The notes beneath the pieces were generated by a model. That model saw only the letters and a list, made by a program, of their open reading frames with translations. It was not told the origin of the DNA and ran no database searches. Shown here one piece after another: positions 39,540-47,731 of a stretch of DNA of 64,000 nt; position 1 is the first letter of the stretch, and every line of letters begins with the position of its first letter. A program made the translations under genes and the position numbers. The DNA is from Nitrospirota bacterium (GTDB taxonomy: Bacteria > Nitrospirota > Nitrospiria > Nitrospirales > UBA8639), in contig RFGF01000015.1 in the NCBI GenBank assembly GCA_003695915.1, forward strand, positions 1-64,000, written 5' to 3'.

Positions 39540-41050
39540 GTCTGCATGGCTCCTTGATACATCGCCGCATACCGAGCGATCATCGCCCTGGCGGTATACC
39601 GGGCTTCGACCCGTTTGATTCCCGCCGCCTGAGCGGCTCTCCACCGCTCGCCATCCGTCAATAAGGTCAGCGCCTCGTGAGCCAGCGCTTCGGGGTTGGC
39701 AATGGGGACGACGGCACCGGCTGCGCCGAACTCGTCGCCTTCCGCCCCTTCGCCGTAAACGAGTTCGCGACAGGCTCCCACGTCCGTCGTGACGGACGGC
39801 ACGCCCGCCGCCATCGCCTCCAAGACCACGAGCGGGAGCGCCTCGCTGATCGAGCTCAAGACCAACAGGCCGATGCGGGGAAGCAACTCGTCTACGCGCT
39901 GAAAGCCCAAGAATTTCATGCGAGCGCGCATGCCTAAGTTCTCGACGAGGTGGCGGCACTCCGTCACGTACTCCGGGTCTTCTTCCTCGGGACCCGCAAT
40001 CCAGCCCTCTGCGTGTGGGATGTGATTCAACACCGTGCGAAACGCACGAATGAAGGTTTTCACATCTTTGACGGGAACGACTCGCCCGATGAGACACAAC
40101 ACCGGGGGAGGTAATGGAGGGCGTTGGTAACGAAGGGGAACAAACCGTTCGACGGGGATACCGTTCGGGACGACCCTCGTTCGCTGGGGATCGGCGCCGT
40201 CCTGAATTTGTCGCTGCCGATTCGCTTCATAGAGCGACACGATCGGATCGGCGGCCGCATAGCATAGCCGTCCCAAAGTATCGAAAAACCGAATCCATAG
40301 ATGCTGGAAATAGCTCAGATGATCAGTCCCTTTTTCGAACGACCATCGATGATCACGAAGCCATGTCGCCTGGAATAAGTCGATTGTACGCTCTTTCGTG
40401 TAAATACCGTGTTCCGACAGAATGAGCGGGCGTTTCGTTCGATGGTGGAGCAATGCTCCAAGAAATCCCGCATAGCCTGTGGAGACTGTATGATAGACTT
40501 TTCCCGCGGCGCATTGAGAGACAGCACGGCCCAGCGTCCAGATTGGCTCGTGCATGGCTCGGACCGTCCAGAAAAAATCGATGAACGAGGGATCGGTACA
40601 ATGGTGTTCGTACACCTCGGTCAGATACGACCAGGCGGTCTCGCTATATAAAAATTCCGCTTGCAATGCGCGCGGATAACAGGACACGAGCCACATCATA
40701 TCGTCCACCATGCTCTTGGCGTGTGCACAAGGCTCTCCCCTGCGCATCCAATCGTGCAGCCGGCGCATAAATTCCATGATCCGCGGTTCGCCGGGTCGAG
40801 GGGAGACCGGAGGCTGGTCCTGGCCCGCATGCACATAATGGTGTTCCAGATGGACCACATGTGGCGGCAGATCGTATTTCGGCTCGCCATAATCCTCGGG
40901 ACGACTTCCGAGAAAGACCACTCCGAAACGATAATGAGGCAAGGCGGTGATCAACTGATGCACCCAACTCGAGACACCACCGCTGACATAGGGATAGGTG
41001 CCTTCCAGCAGAAGGACGATATCGATCTCATTGTGGCTGGCAGGCTTCAT
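39503..41050 (-). CDS. pelF: Pel polysaccharide glycosyltransferase PelF
   Basis: A cytoplasmic GT4-family glycosyltransferase that polymerises the Pel chain from UDP-amino sugars. Start ATG 41050 overlaps the pelE stop (ATGA) and gives 515 aa. Typical marks are the N-terminal LLLEGTYPYVSGGVSSW, LSEHGIYTKER, the nucleotide-binding GRVVPVKD, and the retaining GT4 E-x7-E pair at Glu403 and Glu411 (SEALPLVVLEAMAAG). PelF proteins begin exactly with this EGTYPYVxGGVSSW signature, which makes the call firm. Confidence 0.95.
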   Translation of the reverse strand: MKPASHNEIDIVLLLEGTYPYVSGGVSSWVHQLITALPHYRFGVVFLGSRPEDYGEPKYDLPPHVVHLEHHYVHAGQDQPPVSPRPGEPRIMEFMRRLHDWMRRGEPCAHAKSMVDDMMWLVSCYPRALQAEFLYSETAWSYLTEVYEHHCTDPSFIDFFWTVRAMHEPIWTLGRAVSQCAAGKVYHTVSTGYAGFLGALLHHRTKRPLILSEHGIYTKERTIDLFQATWLRDHRWSFEKGTDHLSYFQHLWIRFFDTLGRLCYAAADPIVSLYEANRQRQIQDGADPQRTRVVPNGIPVERFVPLRYQRPPLPPPVLCLIGRVVPVKDVKTFIRAFRTVLNHIPHAEGWIAGPEEEDPEYVTECRHLVENLGMRARMKFLGFQRVDELLPRIGLLVLSSISEALPLVVLEAMAAGVPSVTTDVGACRELVYGEGAEGDEFGAAGAVVPIANPEALAHEALTLLTDGERWRAAQAAGIKRVEARYTARAMIARYAAMYQGAMQTWPESALNFAKS

Positions 41051-42135
41051 GGCGTTCTCGCTGCCTGTAAGTCTGTCGATCCTACCCAGCGATCGGCGAT
41101 CGATCGAGGCTCGTTCCGCCAATAGGCCGCCACCGCCTGTAAAAGCGGGACATCTTCTATGAACAATGCCTCCCTAAAATACGAACGCACGGATGCGAAA
41201 TCCTTTTCTCGAAAGGCCAATTCAGCCAAGTAGGGTATGACGCGGCTCTCTGGCGCGCCATATTCACGAGCCTTGTGAAGGGCTGTCCGTGCCTCTGCCC
41301 ACGCTTCCCCCCGGAGCGCAATTTGGCCTAACAGCGCCCATATGCCAGGGTTGCGCTCATCAACAGCCAAGGCCTCATGGGCATACTGACGCGCTTGTGA
41401 CAAGACATGAACGGCCACGTCACCCTGTACCAAGTCTTCGAACACGAGTTCCCAAAAGGCCAGAGCCAATACTCGCGCATGCTCGGCTCGTGTCTGGGCA
41501 TCCGAACATTGTCGATACCATTCCAATTCTCGATTGATGCGGGCTTGAATAGCCTGCTCTTTTTTATCCAGCATGCCAAAGGCGACGAGCCGAACCTCTT
41601 CGACGCTATCGTGTAGAGCATGCCGAAAAAGCGGCGTGGCGTACCGCCCTTCCAATGCTTGTAATTTCCCCAGTGTCTTGAGTCGTGTCTCTACCGGGAC
41701 GGCAGAGGACATCAGCCGGCCGATGACATCTGAGCTTGGGGACGCGATGACCTCAGCAGGACGATGTTCCTGTGACCGCTCTCCCAGGCGCTGGATACCC
41801 TCGACATCGAATCGTTTTTGCTGTCGATGAGCCAGACCTACCAACAACAAGACACCCACAGCGCCCAACGCGGGGACGAACAATGTCAGCCCACTGAATA
41901 GGACCCCAAGGCCCCAGCGAGGCGCTTTGGCATGATTCGGCACCCCCACCTCCCCTAACCAGCCAATCCCCAGACTCAGCAGGACATGGGCCAACCCGTG
42001 CGTCCAAGAGATCGAGAACTGATCCGAAAACAGCAGGGCCGGGATTCCCACCACCTCAATGAGTGTGGCTAGGCACAAGCAGATGATGATCATCATGACT
42101 GCAGGGGAAAGCATCTTCCAGTACCGATACGGCAT
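41047..42135 (-). CDS. pelE: Pel polysaccharide protein PelE (membrane anchor with TPR-like domain)
   Basis: PelE proteins have two N-terminal membrane helices and a cytoplasmic TPR region that bind PelD and PelG. Here helices lie at about residues 14-35 and 45-110 (two to three segments), then a soluble part with two or three TPR-like units (about 225-300, HEALAVDERNPGIWALLGQIALRG). The start is uncertain: ATG 42135 (362 aa), ATG 42114 or ATG 42096 would all work, and all overlap pelD. The stop overlaps pelF as ATGA. Confidence 0.85.
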   Translation of the reverse strand: MPYRYWKMLSPAVMMIIICLCLATLIEVVGIPALLFSDQFSISWTHGLAHVLLSLGIGWLGEVGVPNHAKAPRWGLGVLFSGLTLFVPALGAVGVLLLVGLAHRQQKRFDVEGIQRLGERSQEHRPAEVIASPSSDVIGRLMSSAVPVETRLKTLGKLQALEGRYATPLFRHALHDSVEEVRLVAFGMLDKKEQAIQARINRELEWYRQCSDAQTRAEHARVLALAFWELVFEDLVQGDVAVHVLSQARQYAHEALAVDERNPGIWALLGQIALRGEAWAEARTALHKAREYGAPESRVIPYLAELAFREKDFASVRSYFREALFIEDVPLLQAVAAYWRNEPRSIADRWVGSTDLQAARTP

Positions 42136-43411
42136 CCGCACCCGCCAGGCTCTTGATCATGCAATGAATACCAAGTTCGTCAAACGTCCTGCCGAATCGC
42201 TCTGTAAACAGTTGGCGCATCCGAGCAAGAAATCCTTCTACTGCGGCATCATCGGAAAATGGAAGGAGAATGCATACCACGCGGCTGTTGGGACGTTGGA
42301 CGTCCCACGCCAGATCTAACCCGCGAATATTGTGACAGAGCACCTGCGCAAATTCGTCTTGGCTCGGTCCATCCCGTAAGACGAACACGACCAGTCGGCT
42401 TTGTTGGTGCCACTCGTGTTGCAGACGAATTAGACGGGGAAGTTCCTGGGCAAAGGGTAACGGGCAATCAGGGAAGCGGTGAAGGATCGGTTCGACCAGC
42501 GGTGCAAGATGAACGCCGTCGGCGAAATAACTGAGGAACACATTGAGCATGTGAAGGGATTCATGGTGCAGATTGAGAAACCGTATCTGTTCAACCGCCA
42601 ACCACCCGACGATGTGTTCATCGCTTGTGGTAGCGGGCGCCACGACCACATAACGGGTATCAGAAGCTGCGCCGTCACTCATCACATGCACGCGGTCCTG
42701 AGAGGCCTGGGCGTATCGCACGAGCGGATCGTCTTCGACGAGCGGGCCGGGATTCCCGATCGTCGCGATCGGGTGCGGGAGGATCGAGCCGTCGGCACGG
42801 GCGCCATACAACGATGCACATTCGAGTTGAAAATACTGAGCCAACAATTGGAGAAACCGTTGGGCGATGGCTGGTGGAATGGACCCGGACGAAGATTCCT
42901 TCACCAACATGCCGCGAAGGCGAGCCAGCGCCACGCGTAAGGTCAAAGGGCGGCTTGCCAAGCTTGCTTCCAAATGCTGGTGTGACATCCCCAAGAGGTG
43001 ATAGGCGACCGTCGTGTCATGCAGCCGTTCGGAAAGGTATCGCAGGCGTTCCCCTAATTGTTTTCCATACAAATTCCATCGACTTCCGAACTCGCCGCAG
43101 ATGAGAACGAGAAAGAGCTCGCCAATCAGATAGGCCTTAGAGACACCTATCCTTTCGCCCATTCCCTTTTCCATCAGGACTCCGCCGAGGATCAGACTCG
43201 ACGACAGCAATCCACCCCACAGCCCATAACGAAGCGCCATCAAAACCGGAGCCAGCCAAATCCAGGGAAACGGAGATTGCGTTAAATAGGGGTCCTCGGG
43301 AACCCAGATATGACTCAAAACCAACAGCACGAGCGTGCCCGCACACACTTCGCTCCATTGCCATTTCGTCGGAAGGCGTCGCAGATGAAGCGGAAGCGCG
43401 ATCATCGCCAT
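42056..43411 (-). CDS. pelD: c-di-GMP receptor PelD
   Basis: The inner-membrane c-di-GMP receptor that switches Pel production on. The 451-aa protein has four helices in residues 15-115, then a GAF domain (about 165-305) and a degenerate GGDEF domain. There is no GGDEF signature, but an I-site RxxD is present at Arg363-Asp366 (RGLD), and arginines occur at 397 and 399, about 32 residues downstream, as in the Pseudomonas receptor. ATG 43411 or 43405; the latter overlaps the pelC stop as ATGA. Confidence 0.92.
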   Translation of the reverse strand: MAMIALPLHLRRLPTKWQWSEVCAGTLVLLVLSHIWVPEDPYLTQSPFPWIWLAPVLMALRYGLWGGLLSSSLILGGVLMEKGMGERIGVSKAYLIGELFLVLICGEFGSRWNLYGKQLGERLRYLSERLHDTTVAYHLLGMSHQHLEASLASRPLTLRVALARLRGMLVKESSSGSIPPAIAQRFLQLLAQYFQLECASLYGARADGSILPHPIATIGNPGPLVEDDPLVRYAQASQDRVHVMSDGAASDTRYVVVAPATTSDEHIVGWLAVEQIRFLNLHHESLHMLNVFLSYFADGVHLAPLVEPILHRFPDCPLPFAQELPRLIRLQHEWHQQSRLVVFVLRDGPSQDEFAQVLCHNIRGLDLAWDVQRPNSRVVCILLPFSDDAAVEGFLARMRQLFTERFGRTFDELGIHCMIKSLAGADAVSVLEDAFPCSHDDHHLLVPSHTH

Positions 43412-44019
43412 TCCAGTTCCGAAAGCAATTCGTCGAGGAGCGTTTGCGCGACGCCGCTCAGGGCCTCTCGGCTCCAACCCGATTTGGCTCCTACGGCACT
43501 CCAGACGACTTGATCCGTTTTTAGATCGATCAACTCGAGGTTCACGCCCACAGCAGGTTCGCCATCAATGCCCACTTTGTACCGCCACTCATCCACCGCT
43601 CCGGTAAATGCGTAGCGCAGTCCTTGCTCCTTCGCCCATTGCACCGCTTTCTGTCGAAGCCGGTCGTCGGAGGCCAGCGGGGAAGCTTCCTGTATAAACG
43701 TGGGCGGATACCGACGCAGCGTGACCAAGCCCTGACTCTGCAGCAATGAGGCCGTTATGTCTTCGACCCGGCGTCCGGCTAGCGGGGTTTCCGTATGATT
43801 GACAATGGGAAGGAGGACGTAGCTCGCGGTCGGATCAAGCGTCGGTGGCGGACTGTGTGTCACCGTCGTACATCCGGCAATGGCACCCATGATCCCCAAC
43901 AACACATAGATCGAGAGAAGTCTCTTGCGCTGATGGGTCCACTGATCTCCTGTGTCAGAGGGGAGAGGAGGATTAAAAGATTGAGTGATACTCGAGCATG
44001 AATTGTCGCGTGGTCGCAT
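43402..44019 (-). CDS. pelC: Outer-membrane-associated lipoprotein PelC
   Basis: A lipoprotein that forms a ring at the periplasmic face of the outer membrane and funnels Pel to PelB. The 205-aa protein has a basic stretch (HQRKRLL), a hydrophobic core and lipobox AIAGC, followed by a domain with the CsgG-like pattern VLLPIVNHTETPLAGRRVEDI. The N-terminus before the signal is about 30 residues long; no better start was found. It overlaps pelB by 47 bases and pelD by 4-10. Confidence 0.9.
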   Translation of the reverse strand: MRPRDNSCSSITQSFNPPLPSDTGDQWTHQRKRLLSIYVLLGIMGAIAGCTTVTHSPPPTLDPTASYVLLPIVNHTETPLAGRRVEDITASLLQSQGLVTLRRYPPTFIQEASPLASDDRLRQKAVQWAKEQGLRYAFTGAVDEWRYKVGIDGEPAVGVNLELIDLKTDQVVWSAVGAKSGWSREALSGVAQTLLDELLSELEWR

Positions 44020-47000
44020 TTTTTCCGAACCCTCCTTTCAATTGGCTCGCACTGATGATTAAGCGGTCACGCCCGAACAGGCTGGTCTGCAGACCGCCTT
44101 CGAGACTGTACCCAAACCCGAACACGCTGTTCATATTCACTCCGGTGTGTCCAAACACCCGAATGCCTTTACCGTGAACACGACGGATCGTTTCCCCGAG
44201 GCTCACCTGCAGTCCGATTTGTTCGAAGCCATTGGGAATCGCAAAATCGATATTCCGATTGATCGTTGGAGGAACGAAACGAAACATACTCGATGGCAAA
44301 GCATCGGCGCGCGAATATCGTTGAATTTGCCCGATAAGACGCAGATTGATATCCGGATACTGCTTGCGAAACCAATGGCCGATCGCGCCTTCCGCCCCGA
44401 TCCCGCTCCCCAATCGATCGCGTGTTTGGCTGTAAAACTGAGCGGCGCGCACCGTCAGTTCGAGAAATTGACGTTTCGCGAATTGATAGGATCCCTCCCC
44501 TGAGACTTCATCTTTCACCCCGCCAACAATCAAGGCCACCGAATCATCCGTTTCCTGGTTGTACCCTCCCATGAGCGAAAATGCGGCCCGACGGCTCCAC
44601 TGATGATCATATTGCAAGCGGAACATGGGAACGGCCGATGCAGCTCGGCGATAGAACCCCGTCACCGCCAACGTGCCTTGTCCGATGGGATAAGCCAGCG
44701 TTCCTCCCAGCCAGAGTTCATCGGCAGGAACTCTGACCAGTTCTGTCGAATCCGCGCTTTTCTGCCAACGGACACGGACGCGGGGCATCAGGCGGAATTG
44801 CCCGAGATCGATCTTCGATGAGACACGCAGGTGATACCCCAATAAGGGGCTCCGATCAAAGATCATCGCCTGGGTGGTAAGTGCGTCCTCTTGCTCCCGA
44901 GTTGTGTCGCGGAAAAGCTGATGGAGATCTTGACGAGCCGGCTGGGCGCTTAACGCGGCAAAGGCTTCACTCTGTGCCTCGGGCCATCGGCGGAGGTGCG
45001 CGAGCGCGACGATCCGATCGTGCGGAGCGATCTTGGCCTCTTCCTCGGTCACCACGGCATCGATCTCTGCCCAATCGTTCTCGGCCAGGGCCATCATGAG
45101 TCTCGCCCAAGCCGGGCGATCGAGCGTACGCACATAATTGATCCACAGCCACCAACGCGCGGCTGCGTGACGATCACGAGCGAGCAACCAGGAGAGCACC
45201 ATCTCTTTGAGCACAGGATCGGAACGCGAGGCGGCACGATCGTGGATCCATCGCAAAAATGGTTCGGTCGGTGCCTGCGAGAGCGCGATGTCCACAGCAG
45301 TGCGAATCGCATCCGGGAGCACCTCGGTCGATGGATCACGCAGGAGATGTGCTCGTACCTGAAGCCAGGCCACACGGCGAACGCGCCAAGCCTCGGCTCG
45401 CCGCGCGGCCGCCTCCAAGGCCTGGGCATAGTTCAAGAGCAACAGGTAATCCTGGCCTCGATCGCGAAGGGCCAATTGGAAATACGGCAGCGCCTGAGTG
45501 GGGTAATCCAAGAGGAGATAAGCGGCCGCAAATGGCTCCCATAATATTGGATCGTTCTGGGCATCCTCGGACCAACTGCGGACGACACGCTCCAGACGAT
45601 CGAGCTCTCGTTGATCGATCAAAAACCACAGCCATGCCGCTCGAAGCTCGGAATTGTCCGGATCGCGCTCGAGCGCATGCTGATACGCCGCCGACGCTTC
45701 CGTGGGGTTCCCGATGTTTCGCATCACTTCCGCACGAAGGATCCAGTAGCGGGGATGGGCAACGACCATCGGCAGCCGCTCGGTAGATACCCCTTGTAAT
45801 AGATCTTTTGCTCGCACCCAACGTTTGTTTTCGATCAGCAGATCGATGGTGCGGATGAACAACGCTGGGTCGCCATCGCGTTCCCATTCCCAAAGGCTGA
45901 CCGCCACCGCTTGTTCAGGATCGACTTGTTGCAGAAGTGCGATCAACCGTTCGGTCTGCTCGCGGGCAATCGCCCTGCTGTCCCACAGTCGGCGATAGGC
46001 CGCTCTGGCAGTATCGTCCTCTTGCAGCAACCAGGCCAGATCGCCCAATAACGCCCAATACCGGTCGACGGTGGGAGTCAGGGCTTGCACGGCGATCAAC
46101 ACATCGTATGCCTGACGGAGGCGGCCGTATTGAATGAGCAGCGCGGCCCGCCGAATAGCCCGAGGCACGGTCGGACCATAGGTTTCCGTCAAACGGCTAT
46201 AAACTTCCAGCGAGGCAGCCCCATTTCCCATGCGTTGATAGAGGTCGGCCAACTCTTGGAGTAGCGCTTCATGAGGCTGCTCAGCCAATCGTTGTCGGAG
46301 ATACTCGACGGCTCGGTGAGGCTGACCGAGGCGTTCGAAGGCGGCAACCACTGCACGCCAATCCTGGTTCGGCAACCACCCATGCCGGTCCAATTCCGTC
46401 AAAGCAAACAGGAGGCTTTCGTCGTCGTACACCGCCGGAGCGAGTTGCCGAATCCGCTCCAGCGCCATCCGATCGGGCTTGTGCTCGGCCACGACTCTCC
46501 ATTGGTCGAGTGCAACCCGAGGCCGGCCGGTCCATTCCGCCACCTGTGCCAACCGACGTCGCCATCCCACATGATCAGGCACTTCGCGGACGGCTCGCTG
46601 GGCCAATTCATAGGCGTCGGTCAGATTGTGATTTTCGACGAATACATCATATGCCAGGGTATAAATTCGATCGTCGAACGGACGCCAGTCCGTCGAGGTG
46701 TCGGGCACACGTTGACGATCCGAAATGGGCCAGAGGCTCGATCTTCGTGAGTCAAAAATGGCCAGACGATCTTCGGCAAAAACCCATGGAGACACAGACA
46801 ACGCTGGAGGCTGACCGGAGCTAGGCTCGACGCTCCCCTTCCACATGGCGAGTCGGATTCTGGCCTGCTCAAACGCTCCTTGTACCTGAGAAAGGCGAAG
46901 GAGCTGTTTGACGTAACGCTGAGCAAATTCGCCATGGCCCGCTGCCCGACCGAGCACGACCAGAAACTCCAAAACGGATGGATCGCGGTCCAATCCATCG

Positions 47001-47722
47001 AGGTGCTGTTCGGCAGCGACAAGGGCCTCCTCCAAGAGATTGCCCGCCTGTAATGCGCGCAAGCCTTCGAGATAATAGGTGCGTTGAGCAGCCAGTGTGT
47101 GGCTCTGTGCTTGCGCCGAGAAATACGCATCGGCCGCCTGACGATAGGCTCCCTGTGCCAAAGCCAGATCACCGATCTTTCGATACCATTCGTCGAGGTG
47201 CGTCGTGGCTCGCTCCGCGCCTTTTCGATACCACGCTTGGGCCACAGCCAATTCGCCGATTGCGAGTGCCGACTCGGCGAGACTGGGAATGAGTTCGAGG
47301 GGGACGGCCTGCGATGTCAGCGCCCGAAGAAGCTCAACGATCTTTGTCTTGATTCTTTCTTTTTCGCCGATCGACGACGATCCGGAGAAATACTGGCGTT
47401 CGGCGATTTCGAGAGCCAGAAGCATGGCGTCCGTCTTTCGATCGGGTATGGGGTGATCGAGAAGCGGATCGACGCTGTTCCAGGCCTGCTCCCAGTCTCC
47501 CAGAGCCAGATACTGTCGAGCTAAGAGCAGGCGGAGCTTCTCATTGTCTGGGTCGTGTCGGAGCAAATTCTGGGTAAACATGACAGTCTCCGGTACGGGG
47601 TGAGCCGTCTCTGCGAGCATGTCGAGAACCTGTTCACGCGGAAAGAGAAGCACGAGGGCGAGGCTGACCCCTAACGCAAAGAGGGCGATGAACCACCATG
47701 GAAAGACTTGGTCATCCGACAT
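43973..47722 (-). CDS. pelB: Pel outer-membrane export protein PelB (TPR plus beta-barrel)
   Basis: A 1249-aa export channel. One N-terminal transmembrane helix (about residues 9-27) is followed by a long periplasmic array of TPR repeats up to about residue 870, and then a C-terminal beta-barrel ending in a phenylalanine (MLEYHSIF), as usual for outer-membrane porins. The size is close to that of the Pseudomonas protein (about 1190). In the model system the TPR part binds PelA and raises its deacetylase activity, and PelC sits at the barrel. Confidence 0.94.
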   Translation of the reverse strand: MSDDQVFPWWFIALFALGVSLALVLLFPREQVLDMLAETAHPVPETVMFTQNLLRHDPDNEKLRLLLARQYLALGDWEQAWNSVDPLLDHPIPDRKTDAMLLALEIAERQYFSGSSSIGEKERIKTKIVELLRALTSQAVPLELIPSLAESALAIGELAVAQAWYRKGAERATTHLDEWYRKIGDLALAQGAYRQAADAYFSAQAQSHTLAAQRTYYLEGLRALQAGNLLEEALVAAEQHLDGLDRDPSVLEFLVVLGRAAGHGEFAQRYVKQLLRLSQVQGAFEQARIRLAMWKGSVEPSSGQPPALSVSPWVFAEDRLAIFDSRRSSLWPISDRQRVPDTSTDWRPFDDRIYTLAYDVFVENHNLTDAYELAQRAVREVPDHVGWRRRLAQVAEWTGRPRVALDQWRVVAEHKPDRMALERIRQLAPAVYDDESLLFALTELDRHGWLPNQDWRAVVAAFERLGQPHRAVEYLRQRLAEQPHEALLQELADLYQRMGNGAASLEVYSRLTETYGPTVPRAIRRAALLIQYGRLRQAYDVLIAVQALTPTVDRYWALLGDLAWLLQEDDTARAAYRRLWDSRAIAREQTERLIALLQQVDPEQAVAVSLWEWERDGDPALFIRTIDLLIENKRWVRAKDLLQGVSTERLPMVVAHPRYWILRAEVMRNIGNPTEASAAYQHALERDPDNSELRAAWLWFLIDQRELDRLERVVRSWSEDAQNDPILWEPFAAAYLLLDYPTQALPYFQLALRDRGQDYLLLLNYAQALEAAARRAEAWRVRRVAWLQVRAHLLRDPSTEVLPDAIRTAVDIALSQAPTEPFLRWIHDRAASRSDPVLKEMVLSWLLARDRHAAARWWLWINYVRTLDRPAWARLMMALAENDWAEIDAVVTEEEAKIAPHDRIVALAHLRRWPEAQSEAFAALSAQPARQDLHQLFRDTTREQEDALTTQAMIFDRSPLLGYHLRVSSKIDLGQFRLMPRVRVRWQKSADSTELVRVPADELWLGGTLAYPIGQGTLAVTGFYRRAASAVPMFRLQYDHQWSRRAAFSLMGGYNQETDDSVALIVGGVKDEVSGEGSYQFAKRQFLELTVRAAQFYSQTRDRLGSGIGAEGAIGHWFRKQYPDINLRLIGQIQRYSRADALPSSMFRFVPPTINRNIDFAIPNGFEQIGLQVSLGETIRRVHGKGIRVFGHTGVNMNSVFGFGYSLEGGLQTSLFGRDRLIISASQLKGGFGKNATTRQFMLEYHSIF

Positions 47723-47731
47723 GCCCTGTGC

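Noticed and set aside
39540-40097. 186-codon extension upstream of pelG
   Set aside because: It is antiframe to pelF coding sequence, arginine- and serine-rich, and PelG begins cleanly at MAGIGFELRK.
43058-43285. Plus-strand frames opposite the pel genes
   Set aside because: Several long ones occur, but the minus-strand genes overlap tightly and have clear family motifs, so these are shadows.
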